Notes under the pieces: model-generated
What the model was told of the DNA's origin: nothing
The model's input: only the letters and a program-made list of their open reading frames with translations
Database searches by the model: none
Assembly (NCBI GenBank): GCA_032164295.1
Contig: JAJHTX010000001.1
Span: forward strand, 3,906,001-3,970,000
Source of the DNA: Inonotus obliquus
Lineage: Eukaryota; Basidiomycota; Agaricomycetes; Hymenochaetales; Hymenochaetaceae
Direction: 5' to 3'
Length of the DNA stretch: 64,000 nt
Shown: positions 10,906 through 29,225 of the stretch, piece by piece
Layout of the letters: the number at the start of each line of letters is the position of its first letter
Numbering within the stretch: the first letter of the stretch is position 1
Position numbers and translations under genes: made by a program

Positions 10906-11293
10906 ATCTACAATACAAAATCGATATCTCAGGAGCTCTGACAAAACCATCATCGCAGAGGTACGTACTATGAACAAGGGCTGTCCACGCGTTTATCCTC
11001 CCCCTCCTCTCCATACGTCAGCAACTATATCGTGTTATAGATAAGATTGTGGAGATCGATGTGACCGCTTTGAATTGCATCTATTTTGATGATTCTTCAA
11101 TGTTCATTGATGGGGATCCGCACCCGGGTCCGGATCTGATAGCAGCCGTAAAACATCCAGGCAGATACGACTGATACTAGTAGTATCCGCGCGCATCGTA
11201 TAAGATACGCTACGGAGCCCTAGCACTAGTACTGTGCGACCTCACCGCTTTGCTTCCGTGACCTTGAACTTGAATTTCCTGGGAGCGGCTTTC
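10906..11293. other. Spacer between units 2 and 3
   Basis: No coding sequence is seen. It contains a GC-rich near-palindrome at about 11117-11138 (GATCCGCACCCGGGTCCGGATC), for which I cannot assign a role. The last part directly precedes the start of the unit 3 F-box pseudogene. Confidence 0.4.
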
Positions 11294-11850
11294 ATGAACA
11301 GCTGTCCCACAGAACTCATCGTCCGCATCGTCGAGTATGCATTCTCCTCAGACTTCGGACAAACAGCTCGCAACATTCGGTTTCGTCTCAAAATACCTTC
11401 GAGCGATTGCAGAGCCCATGGAACTTCGAGCCATGTCAGTTTTTGGTCTTGAACAGCTGAAAGTAGCCGTTTCGAGACTAAAACTCGCAGCGTCACCCAA
11501 AATTACTCCAAATGCGAGAACAATTCACGTCCGGCATCTATTCATCTGCGAGCTGACGAAGGAAGACGCAATCGATGCCGATTCGGACTTCACAGACTTA
11601 CATCGTTATCAGAATCGTGGGAGTTATTGGTATAGCAGCGAAGGCGCTGAGGCGGCAGCAGCGTACGATAGAACTGAGCGGGAATTTTGGGAGCTGGCTA
11701 CGCTCCTTGTCCGGAGTACAAGTACCAACCTTCAAACACTGTTCATATCAACCTTCAAACACTGTTCATATCAACCTTCGAAAACTGGTACACACGGAGA
11801 TTTTTCCCTCAAATTCACTCCAAGGCTCTTAATGCCTTGTCTGCCAGGCA
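11294..11850 (+). pseudogene. F-box-like pseudogene, 5' half (unit 3, split)
   Basis: It starts MNSCPTELIVRIVEYAFSSD. A one-base gain in AACATTCGG (paralogue AATATCGG) breaks the frame near 11375, after which coding similarity continues in another frame to about 11725. A 23-bp tandem duplication (11727-11749 repeated at 11750-11772) shifts it again. Similarity stops after IHSKALNALSA, exactly where the 3' half at 14640 resumes with VFPKLISLTLMHDA. The two halves were therefore one gene. Confidence 0.82.
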
Positions 11851-14639
11851 GTAGCATTTGCGCATGAAATGATGGATGCGCGTGCGATGGAGAGGTTCTG
11901 AGAAATAATAGCTTGAATATATGTTCTGTCTGTCTGTACAATATAGCCAGTTGAGAAAATGTTTCAACAACACGCAAACCGAATGATAAGCATGGCTCGA
12001 TGCGAAGCCGTAACTATTTGTACGGACCGCATCGCTTATACGGAAGCAGCTATTTTTTGGCAGTGCCCTGCCAATGAGTCTGACATTCACCTAAGCCAGA
12101 TGTACTCACTTGAACATTCCCTTCCAGGACCAATGATAAAAGCAGGAGCACTCCGAAGGTCTCGCGCGTATATGGTGTGGCCATACGTGGACCGTAGAAG
12201 TACACCCCTGAGTTATACCATCGAGCGTTGGGCACCAGAAGAGTTACAGGCGTAAATTGCACGTCTATATTAGACGGTGAAGAAAATGGCGGCCTACACG
12301 TCTACTTCCTATTACGGTCGAGCAGAAGTCTGCTGATTCCAGTATCTGCTGAAAGGCCGCAGAGGTTAGTTGTCCAGAACAGAATAAGTATCAGACGATA
12401 AAAGCAGTCGGAGTCCGATAGCAGCAGCATGATGACGTTAGGTGATTACATAATAGCTTACGTCGGAAGCCAAGCCCGATATTGGCTTGGCTTATGTGAA
12501 ATACGAAAGGGTGGACCCTGAATGGGCACGACGTGATTATAGAAGCGCAAAATACTAAATATGGTAATTATATTTTGCTTCAATCCAACGCGTCTGAACA
12601 GCTCAAAAGCGCGTCAAGTAGTGGGCAAAATGGAGCCCCAGAGACTCAGTTACCTGTGCTTGTTTAACCTATCTACAAAAACAACATGCCCGCTTCCCGT
12701 TCTCCAGCCCGTTCGGCCAATACTACTATCATGTACCGTGGCTCTCCTACTAGTAGGGACATGGGTGCGTTACTCCTTCAATGTATGATTCGGTTATGGT
12801 CATGCTTATTGACTAGAACATGTATTAGGTATAACTAGCTCTGATGCTCGGCGCAATTCTTTGTTGCCTTCGCATACTATTACAGATATCCCTACACCCG
12901 CACCACTCTCCACTCCTCCAAAGCCAAAGAAACGCCGTGCACCCAATGCCTTCATGCTATACCGGTCGCACATCATCGCCAAAAAGCTTCACCCTCCTGA
13001 GCTAGTACATCAGAGCGATATCTCGCGCTACGCCGCAGAGAAGTGGGAAGCTTTGTCCGCACATGAACGTTCCGTGTTCTACAAGAAGTACGAGGAAGCG
13101 AAGTTGCGTGTCCAATTTGAGTCGGACAAGACCGAGACTGCGCGGAGGAGTGCTCTTCATGGGCAAGACGGTCTTATGCATAGTCCCGCTTCCGATGAGG
13201 GCGTCCTCTCGTCGACATTATCCATGCCACTCTCTTCAACGCCGCGCAGCATTCCTGCACCTTCGTTCGAACAATTCACGTTGGTAAGCAACAGTCCGAG
13301 TATTCTATCCCGGAAGGTTACTCACTCAACTTTACTAGCCTCCCCGTGATACATTTGCACCAACTCTGGCGCCCCAGCCTGTCCATCCCATTCCGCATCA
13401 CCTACTTAACTGGGGTCGAGAGGTGGACGGTACCAGGAATGACGTAGTCCAGACCAGCGAGCCCGAGTGCACGACGGCCTCTTCCTATCCTTCAGCCACC
13501 TATCAGGCAGTCTACCAAGACGCTAACGAGTGCTTCGCTTCTCTCGACCTCGAAATGCTTTATTTCCAGCTGTCGATAGAGATGAATGCCGGTATCGCAT
13601 CCATGATACCAAACAACCCGCCTTTCGGAGGTTATCTGCCCGCAATGTGATCTGATATTGGTGTATTTTCTCTCCTGAAGACTGGTGTTCTGCCCATAGG
13701 ACGTTCATCATGTCCAGGAATTTCCCTTCTAGTCGACTGCAGTCATGTCCGGAGTTTGTGACTGAAACTTATGTTGTTCTTCCGATCGTTTCGTCGTGTA
13801 ATCGAGTATTAGCCATGGTCTCATTTACCACTCAATCTAGTAAATATTTTCACTGAGATACCAACGCCGTGATTGCGAACAATTGATAAACGCACCTTAT
13901 CATTCAACCGATGTGACTTCATACTGCTATATCGATATTGAAAACGCAAATTCCACCTGCTAGAGCCTGCGCCCTTGCTAGTCGATGAGCAAAACGAACT
14001 GGATATGTCAACTATGAGATATCGTTCATGAGTCAGGTGAATGGCGAAAGCCAGAGTTCATCCATCCATGGAAGTAAGTAAACGTAGAAGACTTGTCCCA
14101 AGCGTTGATATTGGGCAATTATTAATTTAACGTCATACTGTCGAGTTTTTCAAGATAAGATGTGGCCGTGGTTGAGGTTTAGAAATTACAGCAAGTTCAG
14201 TAAATCATGTCACTCTGCATTTTTCTCTCGTACTTTCGTGCAGGGTCCATCCAAATGGGGAAGCCCCTGATCTCTATGGTGATCTCTTACGAATGAGGAT
14301 AAGTGAGTGATCGGCTGCACCAAATTCTGTGACCGACTTTCGATAGAAGCCGTGACACGCAACAGCAGCTTGTTGCGTCACATTGGTAATGTATAACAGG
14401 AGGATGTTCAACTTTGTTGTATTATCTATCGGTAGTGCCGTTATTCTGCACAATCCTGTGTTGAGGAATGTGATGCTCTTCCGTTTGCTTCCTGCCCACA
14501 ATCAGTTGTGCAGAGAAAGAGGTCGGGGCAGAGAGTAGGACATGGGTCTACCCAAAAAGGCAGGACCCTGCACTGGTGCACACGAAAAAATTGCAGTGAC
14601 ATGATTTACTGAACTAGCTGTAGAGAATGGTGATGACGC
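11851..14639. other. About 2.8 kb of inserted DNA splitting an F-box paralogue
   Basis: The segment separates two adjacent pieces of one F-box-like gene; the intact paralogue has only about 6-9 bases between them. It contains the HMG-box gene at 12686-13650 plus roughly 0.8-1 kb of unassigned sequence on each side. I see no convincing terminal inverted repeats or target duplication at the edges (left ...TCTGCCAGGCAGTAGC, right ...GATGACGCTGTGTTTCC). The mechanism is therefore unknown: transposition, repair-associated insertion or rearrangement. Confidence 0.65.
12686..13650 (+). CDS. HMG-box DNA-binding protein
   Basis: Three exons: 12686-12764, 12886-13283 and 13339-13650. The start at 12686 (MPASRSPARSANTTIMYRGS) was chosen because the donor ATGG|GTGCGT and acceptor TTACAG|AT restore the frame into DIPTPAPLSTPPKPKKRRAP. 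The HMG box occupies about residues 45-115: RRAPNAFMLYRSHIIAKKL, then DISRYAAEKWEALSAHE and YKKYEEAK, with the 'PNAFMLYR' and 'W' core positions conserved. This box is of the sequence-specific (MATA/Sox-like) type seen in fungal mating and developmental regulators; which regulator this is cannot be said. The C-terminal third is Pro/Ser-rich and disordered. The gene sits inside DNA that interrupts an F-box paralogue and is not flanked by recognisable mating-type genes. Confidence 0.85.
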
Positions 14640-15250
14640 TGTGTTTCCGAAGCTTATCTCGCTCACACTGATGCACGATGCGACCTCGGAAATTGTACCG
14701 TCCGCCAATTCTGAATCAGCATTCAGGGTATTCACGATGCCATGTAGGACACCCGACAAGGCCGTTAGATTCCTCCACCGGATATCGAATAATTTTGACC
14801 CAATCTTTTTGCAAAAATGTTGCGAAAAAGACATCCGTTATCATGCTCATGCAATGAACGAAACGCACGAGAATAGGCTCCGTTTAGCGTGGAAAAAATA
14901 AAGATCCGGATTTTCCGCAGCGGCATCAATTGGAATTGGTATTGTCAAGGTTCCTGCCCACGTCTACAGAGGCACCGATGATTTCCCCGAGGTCGCTCAA
15001 TCAAGAACCAGACTTTGAGCTTATATTTGGCGAGAGCTGGAGAACGTCATTGAGCACTTCCAGGAAAGCTGCAATCGGTCATTTTAGAACAGGGGTTTGT
15101 GCCATACATTGGCTGTGTAACCGGATCCTTCAATTATCGGATGGCTGTGCAGGAGTTTGTTGACGATGCAGCCGGGTTGAACGTTCGCGGATTAGAGGCA
15201 CATTTGCCCACTCCTTTGTTCCCAGTGCCAGGGAATAGAGAATACGAGCC
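14640..15250 (+). pseudogene. F-box-like pseudogene, 3' half (unit 3, split)
   Basis: It resumes the family sequence with FPKLISLTLMHDATSEIVPS. It is interrupted again at about 14744-14940 and continues with ELIFGESWRTSLS, a frame-shifted KAAIGHF segment and LNVRGLEAHLP. It ends near 15250 without the family terminus QCLANP. Stops and frame shifts make it non-functional. It ends about 100 bp before the tail of the intact esterase at 15357. Confidence 0.8.
14744..14940. other. About 200-bp insertion inside the F-box pseudogene
   Basis: Compared with the intact gene (CCTACGATTCCACGTCTACGAAGG), the pseudogene has ...TTCACGATGCCA, then about 200 unrelated bases, then CCCACGTCTACAGAGG. A short GCCA/GCCCA at both edges may be a target duplication. 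I do not recognise the insert, and it has no clear inverted ends. Confidence 0.5.
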
Positions 15251-15356
15251 TCTAGATGCGTCCATCCAACACCCGCGCTACTTTCGTTGCACAACTATGG
15301 TAAGGAATACATTGATTATTACCAAACTTTACATTCTCGAATTTGACTGAGCAGCA

Positions 15357-17591
<2,235 letters not shown>

Positions 17592-17650
17592 AACACCGAT
17601 CCAGGTGGCTCTAGGTCACACGGGCGCCCAAATGCACACTTATCATGCTT

Positions 17651-17662
17651 CCCTTTTATATA
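17651..17662 (-). promoter_or_regulatory. Probable TATA box of esterase copy A
   Basis: The minus strand reads TATATAAAAGGG about 60 bp upstream of the start codon at 17591, a plausible core-promoter distance for a short 5' leader. Confidence 0.5.
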
Positions 17663-19291
17663 CTTGTGTACAGCTGCGCATGCCGTTAGCCGAATGAATA
17701 GCGGGGAAGCCGAGAGCGATGCCATGCTGTGAACACTTTTTGACGGGCAGTTCTCTCAGAGTTTGGCGTTTAGTAGGGTCGCTCCGCTCTCACAAATTCT
17801 TGCGCGTCTGGTTTCGATCGTCCAATATAGCGATGATGAATGATCGAATCAGTCATCTACTACCCTACGTCGACTAATGGAGCTACAAGAGATGATCAGA
17901 AGACCGCTTTGCATCCGCACACATACGAAATACCTCATGGTTACATTCTTCTAAATGAGTTCCTTTGACGTGCCCGCGTCAGGCACCTAGCCTGTAGAAG
18001 GGATTCTAGCCAGATCAATGCGCAATAATTCATAAGAAAGGAATGACGACTGACATCGAACACCGAAGGGGTTTCTGATGGTCACACACCGCTGAATGAA
18101 CCAAGAGATCATTTGCGACTTGCGGCCCGCACAGCTAGAATAGATTTTGCCGATACGCCGATGCGAAGGAATGGTGCGAAGTCCTTTGCTCACAACAAAA
18201 ATATATCACGTGTTGCAGGGACAAAATCACACATCCATCACGAGTACTCACTAAGACTTGTTCCTTTTATCTTCACCCACATCCAACAATTGGAACACTC
18301 ACTCCGCTCCACGGTCAGGCTGACGAAATGATGTATGCTACAGAGTGTCGCCACTTCCTGCGGACGCAGTTTAACTGCACGAGCGCATCTCGGGCAGTGT
18401 GTCGCGTAGTCCTTGCTGGGCACAGGGAACAGAGCCATTTTCATTCTTATAGCCGGGGCGCGCACAGTGTCAGTCAGGGCTGCATTTCAAGTCGATGCTG
18501 ACTAGAATTAGAGACCAGTCAATGGTTTGGTACGGTGTATAAGGGTGTATATCTGACGAATTAGGCAGCATACGCAGTTTCCAGCGAGATCATGGTGTAC
18601 GTACCCGACCCGAAAGGAATCCCGAAGCTTCTACTTCCTCGTTAACGGTCGCTGTTGTACATATCCGCAGATCGTCTATGGACAGGAAAGATACTCCCAT
18701 CTTGACAATGAACCGACCTTCTGGAAGACCATCGATGGTTGCGGAATGAATCAAATTCAAGAATGTGTTGATGCAGCGATGGGTTCAGACTCAGAGCAGG
18801 GCGTAATAGGATCGTGTGAGGAGGGTGTGGGTGTGGGGGGATATTTCGTATCTATTGAGGCATCAATATTTGGGCGTACGAGCAAAACGTCCCAACTGTC
18901 TCCGCCCATTTGCTCGGAGGTCGAACGGTATGAATGTTCACCACCGCATTCGGCTCACTGTACCTGCCACAAGAGGATTAGGGACAACGACGAAAGACTT
19001 GGAGTTTCAGGTTATTGACAGCCATTGTCGCCAAGCCAAGAGAACTGGAAGCATTTGCGTATTACATAATCGGATCATCCCAGAAAGATTTTTTCCCAAA
19101 ACATCAGCTTCCGTTCATCGCTTGAGGTTTCTAGCTGAGATCTAGCCCGCCGACAACCTATCAAGAATCTGCCACTCGCGAACAACTCATTAGATGAAGC
19201 CGAAGCTCCGTGTATTGACTACGATTACGACCTGCCTGCAGAAAATGACTTGAGGTACATTCATACTGTTCTGCGGTAACCTCGACAGAGA
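17663..19291. other. Intergenic, about 1.6 kb, no gene recognised
   Basis: It holds upstream sequence of esterase A, then unassigned DNA. Short open frames near 18236-18465 (minus) and 18746-19145 (plus) have no recognisable domain and no splice partners. I see no repeat shared with the neighbouring esterase intervals. Confidence 0.4.
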
Positions 19292-21519
<2,228 letters not shown>

Positions 21520-21736
21520 TCAGATGAATTGGAGGACCAGTACGATTGAGATTTCCTCTCCTGAATTCAGCTCAGCCATAAGTACTCGCAGCTTAATGTT
21601 CTGTCAGGTGAAAGTTTCAAGCTAAGCATGGCCATAAAGCGAGTAAAGGCAGGGAAATGAGACTACCGGTGGATTCCATCCTGTTACATCAAATAAACTT
21701 GACATTCTTCCCAAGAACTTCAATATACCAAGACTC

Positions 21737-22192
21737 ATGTCGGGAGGATTTCCGGGCGTCATTGTCAGTAAAGAAGCATACAACGGGTGGACGACGACAC
21801 GGATACCAGTAATGCGCGAGATACCACATGAACTTGGTCCTATGAAACATAAGAACGCGAAAACTGTCAGCCTATCCTGCCAGAAGTTGAAGGGGAAAGG
21901 TGGTCAAAAACCATCTTACGAAGATTGTATTCCTTGTAAAGGACGCTGGTCACCCTATCCGCGACACGACATGATGCAAAGTGTATACTTCACACCGACA
22001 AGACGGAAGTGGCACCAGAACGAGGATGGTAGGTCTGGTCTAGAAGGATGCGTCAAACAACTTGAAGTAAGTACATTTAAGTTCGTCGTGAGAATTGCTT
22101 TTGTAATGGTGTCCCACAGACTCAGTTACGTAATTGTCTATCACATGCATCATGCTTTAGTTTGGGATTGTTATTTGGTTTGCTTTCGCTGA
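21737..22192 (+). CDS. Open frame of 151 codons, unrecognised (doubtful gene)
   Basis: An ATG-started frame between esterases B and C, with a basic, Cys-containing middle (SLSCQKLKGKGGQ, YEDCIPCKGRWSP) and a hydrophobic C-terminal third. I recognise no family. It lies in the intergenic interval between two minus-strand esterases, so it may be chance. Its base use does not stand out from the spacer. Confidence 0.2.
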   Translation: MSGGFPGVIVSKEAYNGWTTTRIPVMREIPHELGPMKHKNAKTVSLSCQKLKGKGGQKPSYEDCIPCKGRWSPYPRHDMMQSVYFTPTRRKWHQNEDGRSGLEGCVKQLEVSTFKFVVRIAFVMVSHRLSYVIVYHMHHALVWDCYLVCFR

Positions 22193-22365
22193 ATAAACTG
22201 ACTGTTGTTCATGTTATAAATATACTACAAGTGATACACTTGTGAGTACAAGACGGATTAGTACATACACACTGCATTTATGGGGTTGAAACCGAGCCAT
22301 CGACCATTGCTTCTGCTCTGTGCTGTGTTGAAGACGCGTCGCAACCTTCAGCGCGCTCCAACGCA

Positions 22366-24583
<2,218 letters not shown>

Positions 24584-26576
24584 TCTGGTGTTTCAGGGGA
24601 ACTCAGTTCCACACAGACGTCCTCTCCCGGAATCAGTCCAGCAATAAATACTGGGGCAGTAATACTGCGACAACCAATGAAAATTGGTAAGAAATATGAC
24701 CATGAAAACGGGAAAGGCGGAGAAATCAGACTGCCGATGTATAGGTTCCATGCAACAGAGGAGCACGACATTTTAAAAGCCATTGTCCATGAGTTCCTGC
24801 GAACCAGCGATCCGTACCTGCCTCGGAAGAGTCACCGTAGTGATGTCGAGGCGATTAGTCGGCATCCTCGGACGTCATGTCCAGCGGAAAACATTGATGA
24901 CGCCGGACGACGCAGTCTCTGATATCAGACAAAGAGCATTCCTCCTTCGCGTGTATTGCCTGGGAATGGAAGCAAACTCCGGTCCAGCCAAATCCAGGGA
25001 TTTACGATCTCAAGGCAAAATAGCATCCTTTTCCACCTCTCGTTAAACGGTGATTTCGATGATTCTATACTGTAGCCTTTGCAGAAAAGTGCTTCTTGTG
25101 TTTAGTGCATGGAAGACTCCGCATTAGGCGGCGTTCAATATGAAATTCTAGTTCTCGACCGGGACTTGGAAGCACAAAGCGCGAAGAGCCGATAAGTTAT
25201 GTGGAGCAATGGAATTTGTTAGCGAAACGTCCCGTCAGGAAGTGGAACGGTGGTGTACGTACCAACACGATAAGAACGAAACATCAGACTAAGATCACTT
25301 CTTCCATTGAAGACAGGGTCTGCAACCGAGTATCAGTTTCTCTAACTGTGTGTTTTTTCCAGTCAAGGGAAAAGGGAAAGGAACGTTCGTGATCACACAC
25401 CTCGTAGTTGAATTAGTCTGATGAGGGAGAGTGTCATGTAGTAAATATGGCTCTTATCGTTCTTACCTTCTCTGATCTGGCACAAACGGATAATCCACAC
25501 TCTATTGCGAAGCAGCCTCCAATTGCAGCGGCCGCCAATGTTCGATCATGTGATGTAATCCCACTGAACTGAATGATTCCCACCGAAACAACAATGCACT
25601 GATGCAGTGACATGAGGCAGTCAGACTCGAAGGAGCTCATTGAACTGAAGTCTGAAGCCGTTTCCGGGAACAGTAATAATCGCAAATCTCTGCTGTCGAA
25701 GTGATCGCACTAATATCGTCAGGGCACAACCGTCGTCTGAAAGTCTGAAAGCAGAATAAGATGACTAACAAGAGTATGACATAATCCTCCGCTTATCAAC
25801 AGTTCATCAAGATGGCTTAGAATAAAGATGGTGTTCACAAATGGCAAACAGAGAATATTATACTACACAACATCGGGAAGTAGGGAACCGTGTCCAAGCC
25901 CTAGAACCAGCATTTGGTGAATGGAATACCTGGTTAACGAAGCTAAATCACTGACCAGCGTCCATAAGTTGAAGGCTCCATAAATACCAGGTTTCGAAGA
26001 AGTCGAATTCTCCTGAAACTTCCACGCTCTTGCTCAAGGAGCTTCCAATCTATGAAGTCTCAGCAAGACGGTCATGAGGTCGTTCAGCCACGAGTCCAGA
26101 AATCACAAGACATGGTCAATATCAAGGAAGGATATAGGAAAGTCAACATGCCAAAATTAGCTTCATTGAGTGTCGGGAACCACCTTCGCTGTAGTTTCCG
26201 CTGCGGCGTACGCCCACAACCTGAATGGGTGAGCTGAAGATGTAAAGGGTCACTAGTGTGATATAATAATGGATAATGCGACCACAAAGTGACTCACGAC
26301 TGGGATGACTCTGCCTGACGCGAAGCGTGTGAATGAACAGAATGTATCTTGGAGCAGCGATAAGGTTCGAATGAGTCTATAATCATGTTTGCTGATACAA
26401 AAGTGCAAGTGAAGATCGACAACGACAACGAAACATTACAGAGTACAGACTAGACACCAGAAATTCTAGAACCTATTACGTTTTCTCGCTCCCTGCTTGC
26501 CTATATCACCGAGTCTACAAGCAACAGAGCAGAATCATCAGCGTCCAATAAATCTCAGCATCAAACATGTAATGGC
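24584..26576. other. Intergenic, about 2 kb, no gene recognised
   Basis: No family motifs or convincing spliced frames. A TTTTAAAA box on the esterase C side near 24771 could belong to that gene's promoter. Short frames at 25434-25685 (minus) and 26052-26237 (plus) have no recognisable content. Confidence 0.4.
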
Positions 26577-27658
26577 TCACTTGAATTTTCTTCCCTTCCC
26601 AGCATCAAGAGCACTCGATAAAACATTCATAATACTACCCGAGCTCACTGTACTACTACCACCGCGCGGTTCATCTACGTCCATGTCCACATCATCTCGT
26701 TCCCGGTCAACGCCACCAGGACGTCCAAGGCGCATAGGCCTATTCTCCTTCCTCACATCCACAAGCGTAGCTTGAACGGTGCGTTCATGCTCTTCACGCG
26801 CAATCTTGTTCTCCATTCCTTGTGCCGCGAGTTGTGCAAGTTGCGAGTCAAGTGTTGACAAGACAGAGGACGTTGTCTGAGACCTATTACCCTCATCAGC
26901 AAATTGCGAAGGCCAGCAAAGCGGACTTATTAAGACATATAAGAAACTTACCAGGCTTGTAGTGAGTTAAGCAGACTCTCAACCTGTCCAGGCGCAAGAT
27001 CCCTTCCGATAACGTACTCGACCTCAAACTGCTGCTCCTTCTGATCGAGCTTCCCTCGCATGATATCAAGATAGATCCCATCGATGATGAGGTCTTCGAG
27101 CTCTCGAATGGTCGGAACTTGAAGTGTTCGTAACAGTAGACTGTAAGGAAGAATCTAAGTATGCATAAGCGTGGGCTGAAATTCAATGAGACAAGCAGAA
27201 TTGGGGCGCACTCGATTATCGAGAGAAAGGGAGATGATGGTTAGGAGCCGTAATTTTATCTGTTGGGCTTGATTCAGAGGTGGAAGAGCATCCTTCGATT
27301 CTACAGTATATGCCACTTTAGCTGCCGTCGTGACCGCAGGATACGAGAAACGCGCACTGTTATAATCATCCATGGTTCCGAACGCGAAGAGTTGCAGCAA
27401 CCTCAGGTGCGGTGCTTGTTCGGTCTTTGAGAGCTAAGGACAAATACCATTAAGAACTTCTCAGTTGGCAAGTGCACAACAGCGAATTCACACCTCTTGA
27501 ATGTTAGGCAACTCCAACAACTCCGAGAACACAAAAACACCAGGGGCGGACGTTGCGTCTTGGATCAGCTTCGCTGCCGCCGCGCCCTTGACGCTTTTCG
27601 CCATCAGTAGGAAAGGCTCCAATTTGGAAGCTGCATTTGAAGACAGGTCCAGCGTCAT
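26577..27658 (-). CDS. csn7: COP9 signalosome subunit 7 (PCI domain)
   Basis: The start at 27658 gives [20 protein letters not shown]. Further exons encode [19 protein letters not shown], then [58 protein letters not shown] and [20 protein letters not shown]. This is the helical repeat plus winged-helix (PCI) layout of CSN7. The tail is charged ([12 protein letters not shown]) and ends GRKFK. In the family the protein is a scaffold subunit of the nuclear COP9 signalosome, which removes Nedd8 from cullins. It is intact, with introns near 27420-27500, 27130-27210 and 26880-26950. Confidence 0.88.
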
Positions 27659-27869
27659 CTTGTTCTGAGGTTGCAAGGTACGTTTGAACGAAATAGGTGC
27701 GCACGAAGGCGAAGGCGCAGTGGCGGCTTGACTTACTTAACTGACTTGACTTGACGCGTACCTTTCGAATTACGTACGCATATGATCAAGTAAGCAAGAT
27801 CCATAAAATTCCAAGAAGTAACATATATAGAGGAGCGAAATCTATGATTTGGATTACTGTAATACATAT

Positions 27870-29040
27870 CTAAGACGTAGGGCTTGCGTGCTTCAACAAT
27901 TCCTCCCACCGAAACTCAGAAGGGTTTTCATTAAAGGTCCTCAACAACTCCGCTCTCTCTTCCGCACCCGGCGCCCTATCCTTCTCTCCATTAGGCTGCG
28001 GAAGGTAAAACCTTTGCAATCCAAGTGAAAGTAGCTGCGCGTCCTGTTGGCTCAGCATGTACTTGCCATTCCCAGCCGGAGAAGGTGTTAATTCGCCACG
28101 TAAAAGGACGAGCTGGTGGGTTAGTGCGAGGTCAGGGTACATGGCTAGCACGAGATGGGGTGTTGCGAATGTTTGGCGAGTCTTGTATTCCAGAAGTGGT
28201 GTGAAGAGAATCGTAGCGAGCGGATGGGCAGGTGCGGGTAGCTTGGCGTATTGCGGGAGAGGCGCATCGAGTACATTCGGAGGTGGAAGGGAAGGTGGGG
28301 GATGGAAAGCCCACTGCAAAAAGAAAAACTCGTATCCAGTTGCTGGCTCTTTTGGCTCCGATTTATCATCAGGAGACTCCGCTTCGGTGGCCTCTCGAAT
28401 AAGAGGCAAGATAAAACTTGGGAACTTCTTGCCTATCTCAACAAGCGCTTCGTAGGTATTCAGGGGCACGGAAGCGGAGAGATAGCCACGCCCTGTCCCG
28501 CCAGATCGAGAGGCATGAAACGCAGTCCAGAGGGCGGATATTTGTTCGACAGTGTGAGGTGTTCTAAGCACCTTGTGAATATCCATGATATCCGAAAGAG
28601 GCTGAAAGGCAGCAATTGTGAGGCGATGATTCGTACCAGGGAAGGTAGGTGCTCACTTTCACAGGTAACTCGTCCTTCCTTTCGTTTGAGGCCCATACAT
28701 TAGACGACTTTTCATCTGATTTCTTGCCTCCCACTGACTTTTCCGCTTGTTCTTGAAGGAACCTAGCTTCCGGTAACGGCCTTGAGCGAGAGCTTTCCTT
28801 AACTCTTTTCTTCAATTCGTCCACTGAAACACCTTGTCTATCCAACGAGACCAGGTAAGAATAGAAGAAATAAGCAGACAACATGCAAACTCACTCCTCG
28901 GCTCGTTTCTGTACTTTTTCGAAGTACTTTTGAGCAACATTATAACGGGAAAATGATGCATGATAGGACCTTGCGCCCGCCCGGTGCGGCACCGAACGCA
29001 AGAAGGACCACCGCTGAGTGCACCACGGTAACGGAAGCAT
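27870..29040 (-). CDS. atp11: Mitochondrial F1-ATPase assembly chaperone ATP11
   Basis: Three exons. The first (from ATG 29040) encodes an Arg-rich presequence, MLPLPWCTQRWSFLRSVPHR, then YFEKVQKRAEE. The second encodes GVSVDELKKRVKESSRSRPL. The long third has LSDIMDIHKVLRTPHTVEQI, the IWxxFH-like LWTAFHASR, YEFFFLQWAFH, LFTPLLEYKTRQTFATPHLV and ends ELLKHASPTS. This is the ATP11 domain, which binds F1 beta subunits in the mitochondrial matrix before hexamer assembly. Length and order are normal. It shares a 185-bp divergent promoter region with the dehydrogenase at 29226. Confidence 0.92.
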
Positions 29041-29225
29041 GGCAAACGCTCATCATCAATAGGATCGCAACCGAAAAAACTGGATCACGTGCATTCCTGG
29101 CGCGCTCTTGATTTCCGGCTATGATCATTATCCGAACGCCGAGGCTAAGTTCATTCCATTCAGTCCTCGACCTCCTTGACCTCGACCATTTACTCCAGGC
29201 CACTTTTCAGATTGAAGACACAGTA
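29041..29225. promoter_or_regulatory. Short divergent intergenic region (ATP11 / SDR)
   Basis: Only 185 bp separate the two start codons, so both promoters must lie here or overlap the 5' ends. The in-frame sequence upstream of the SDR start (ATG at 29121) could extend that protein and would shrink the region further. Confidence 0.5.

Noticed and set aside
11108..11240. GC-rich palindromic patch and CCCTAG-type end as a possible second hAT MITE
   Set aside because: No matching inverted ends or 8-bp duplication could be found.
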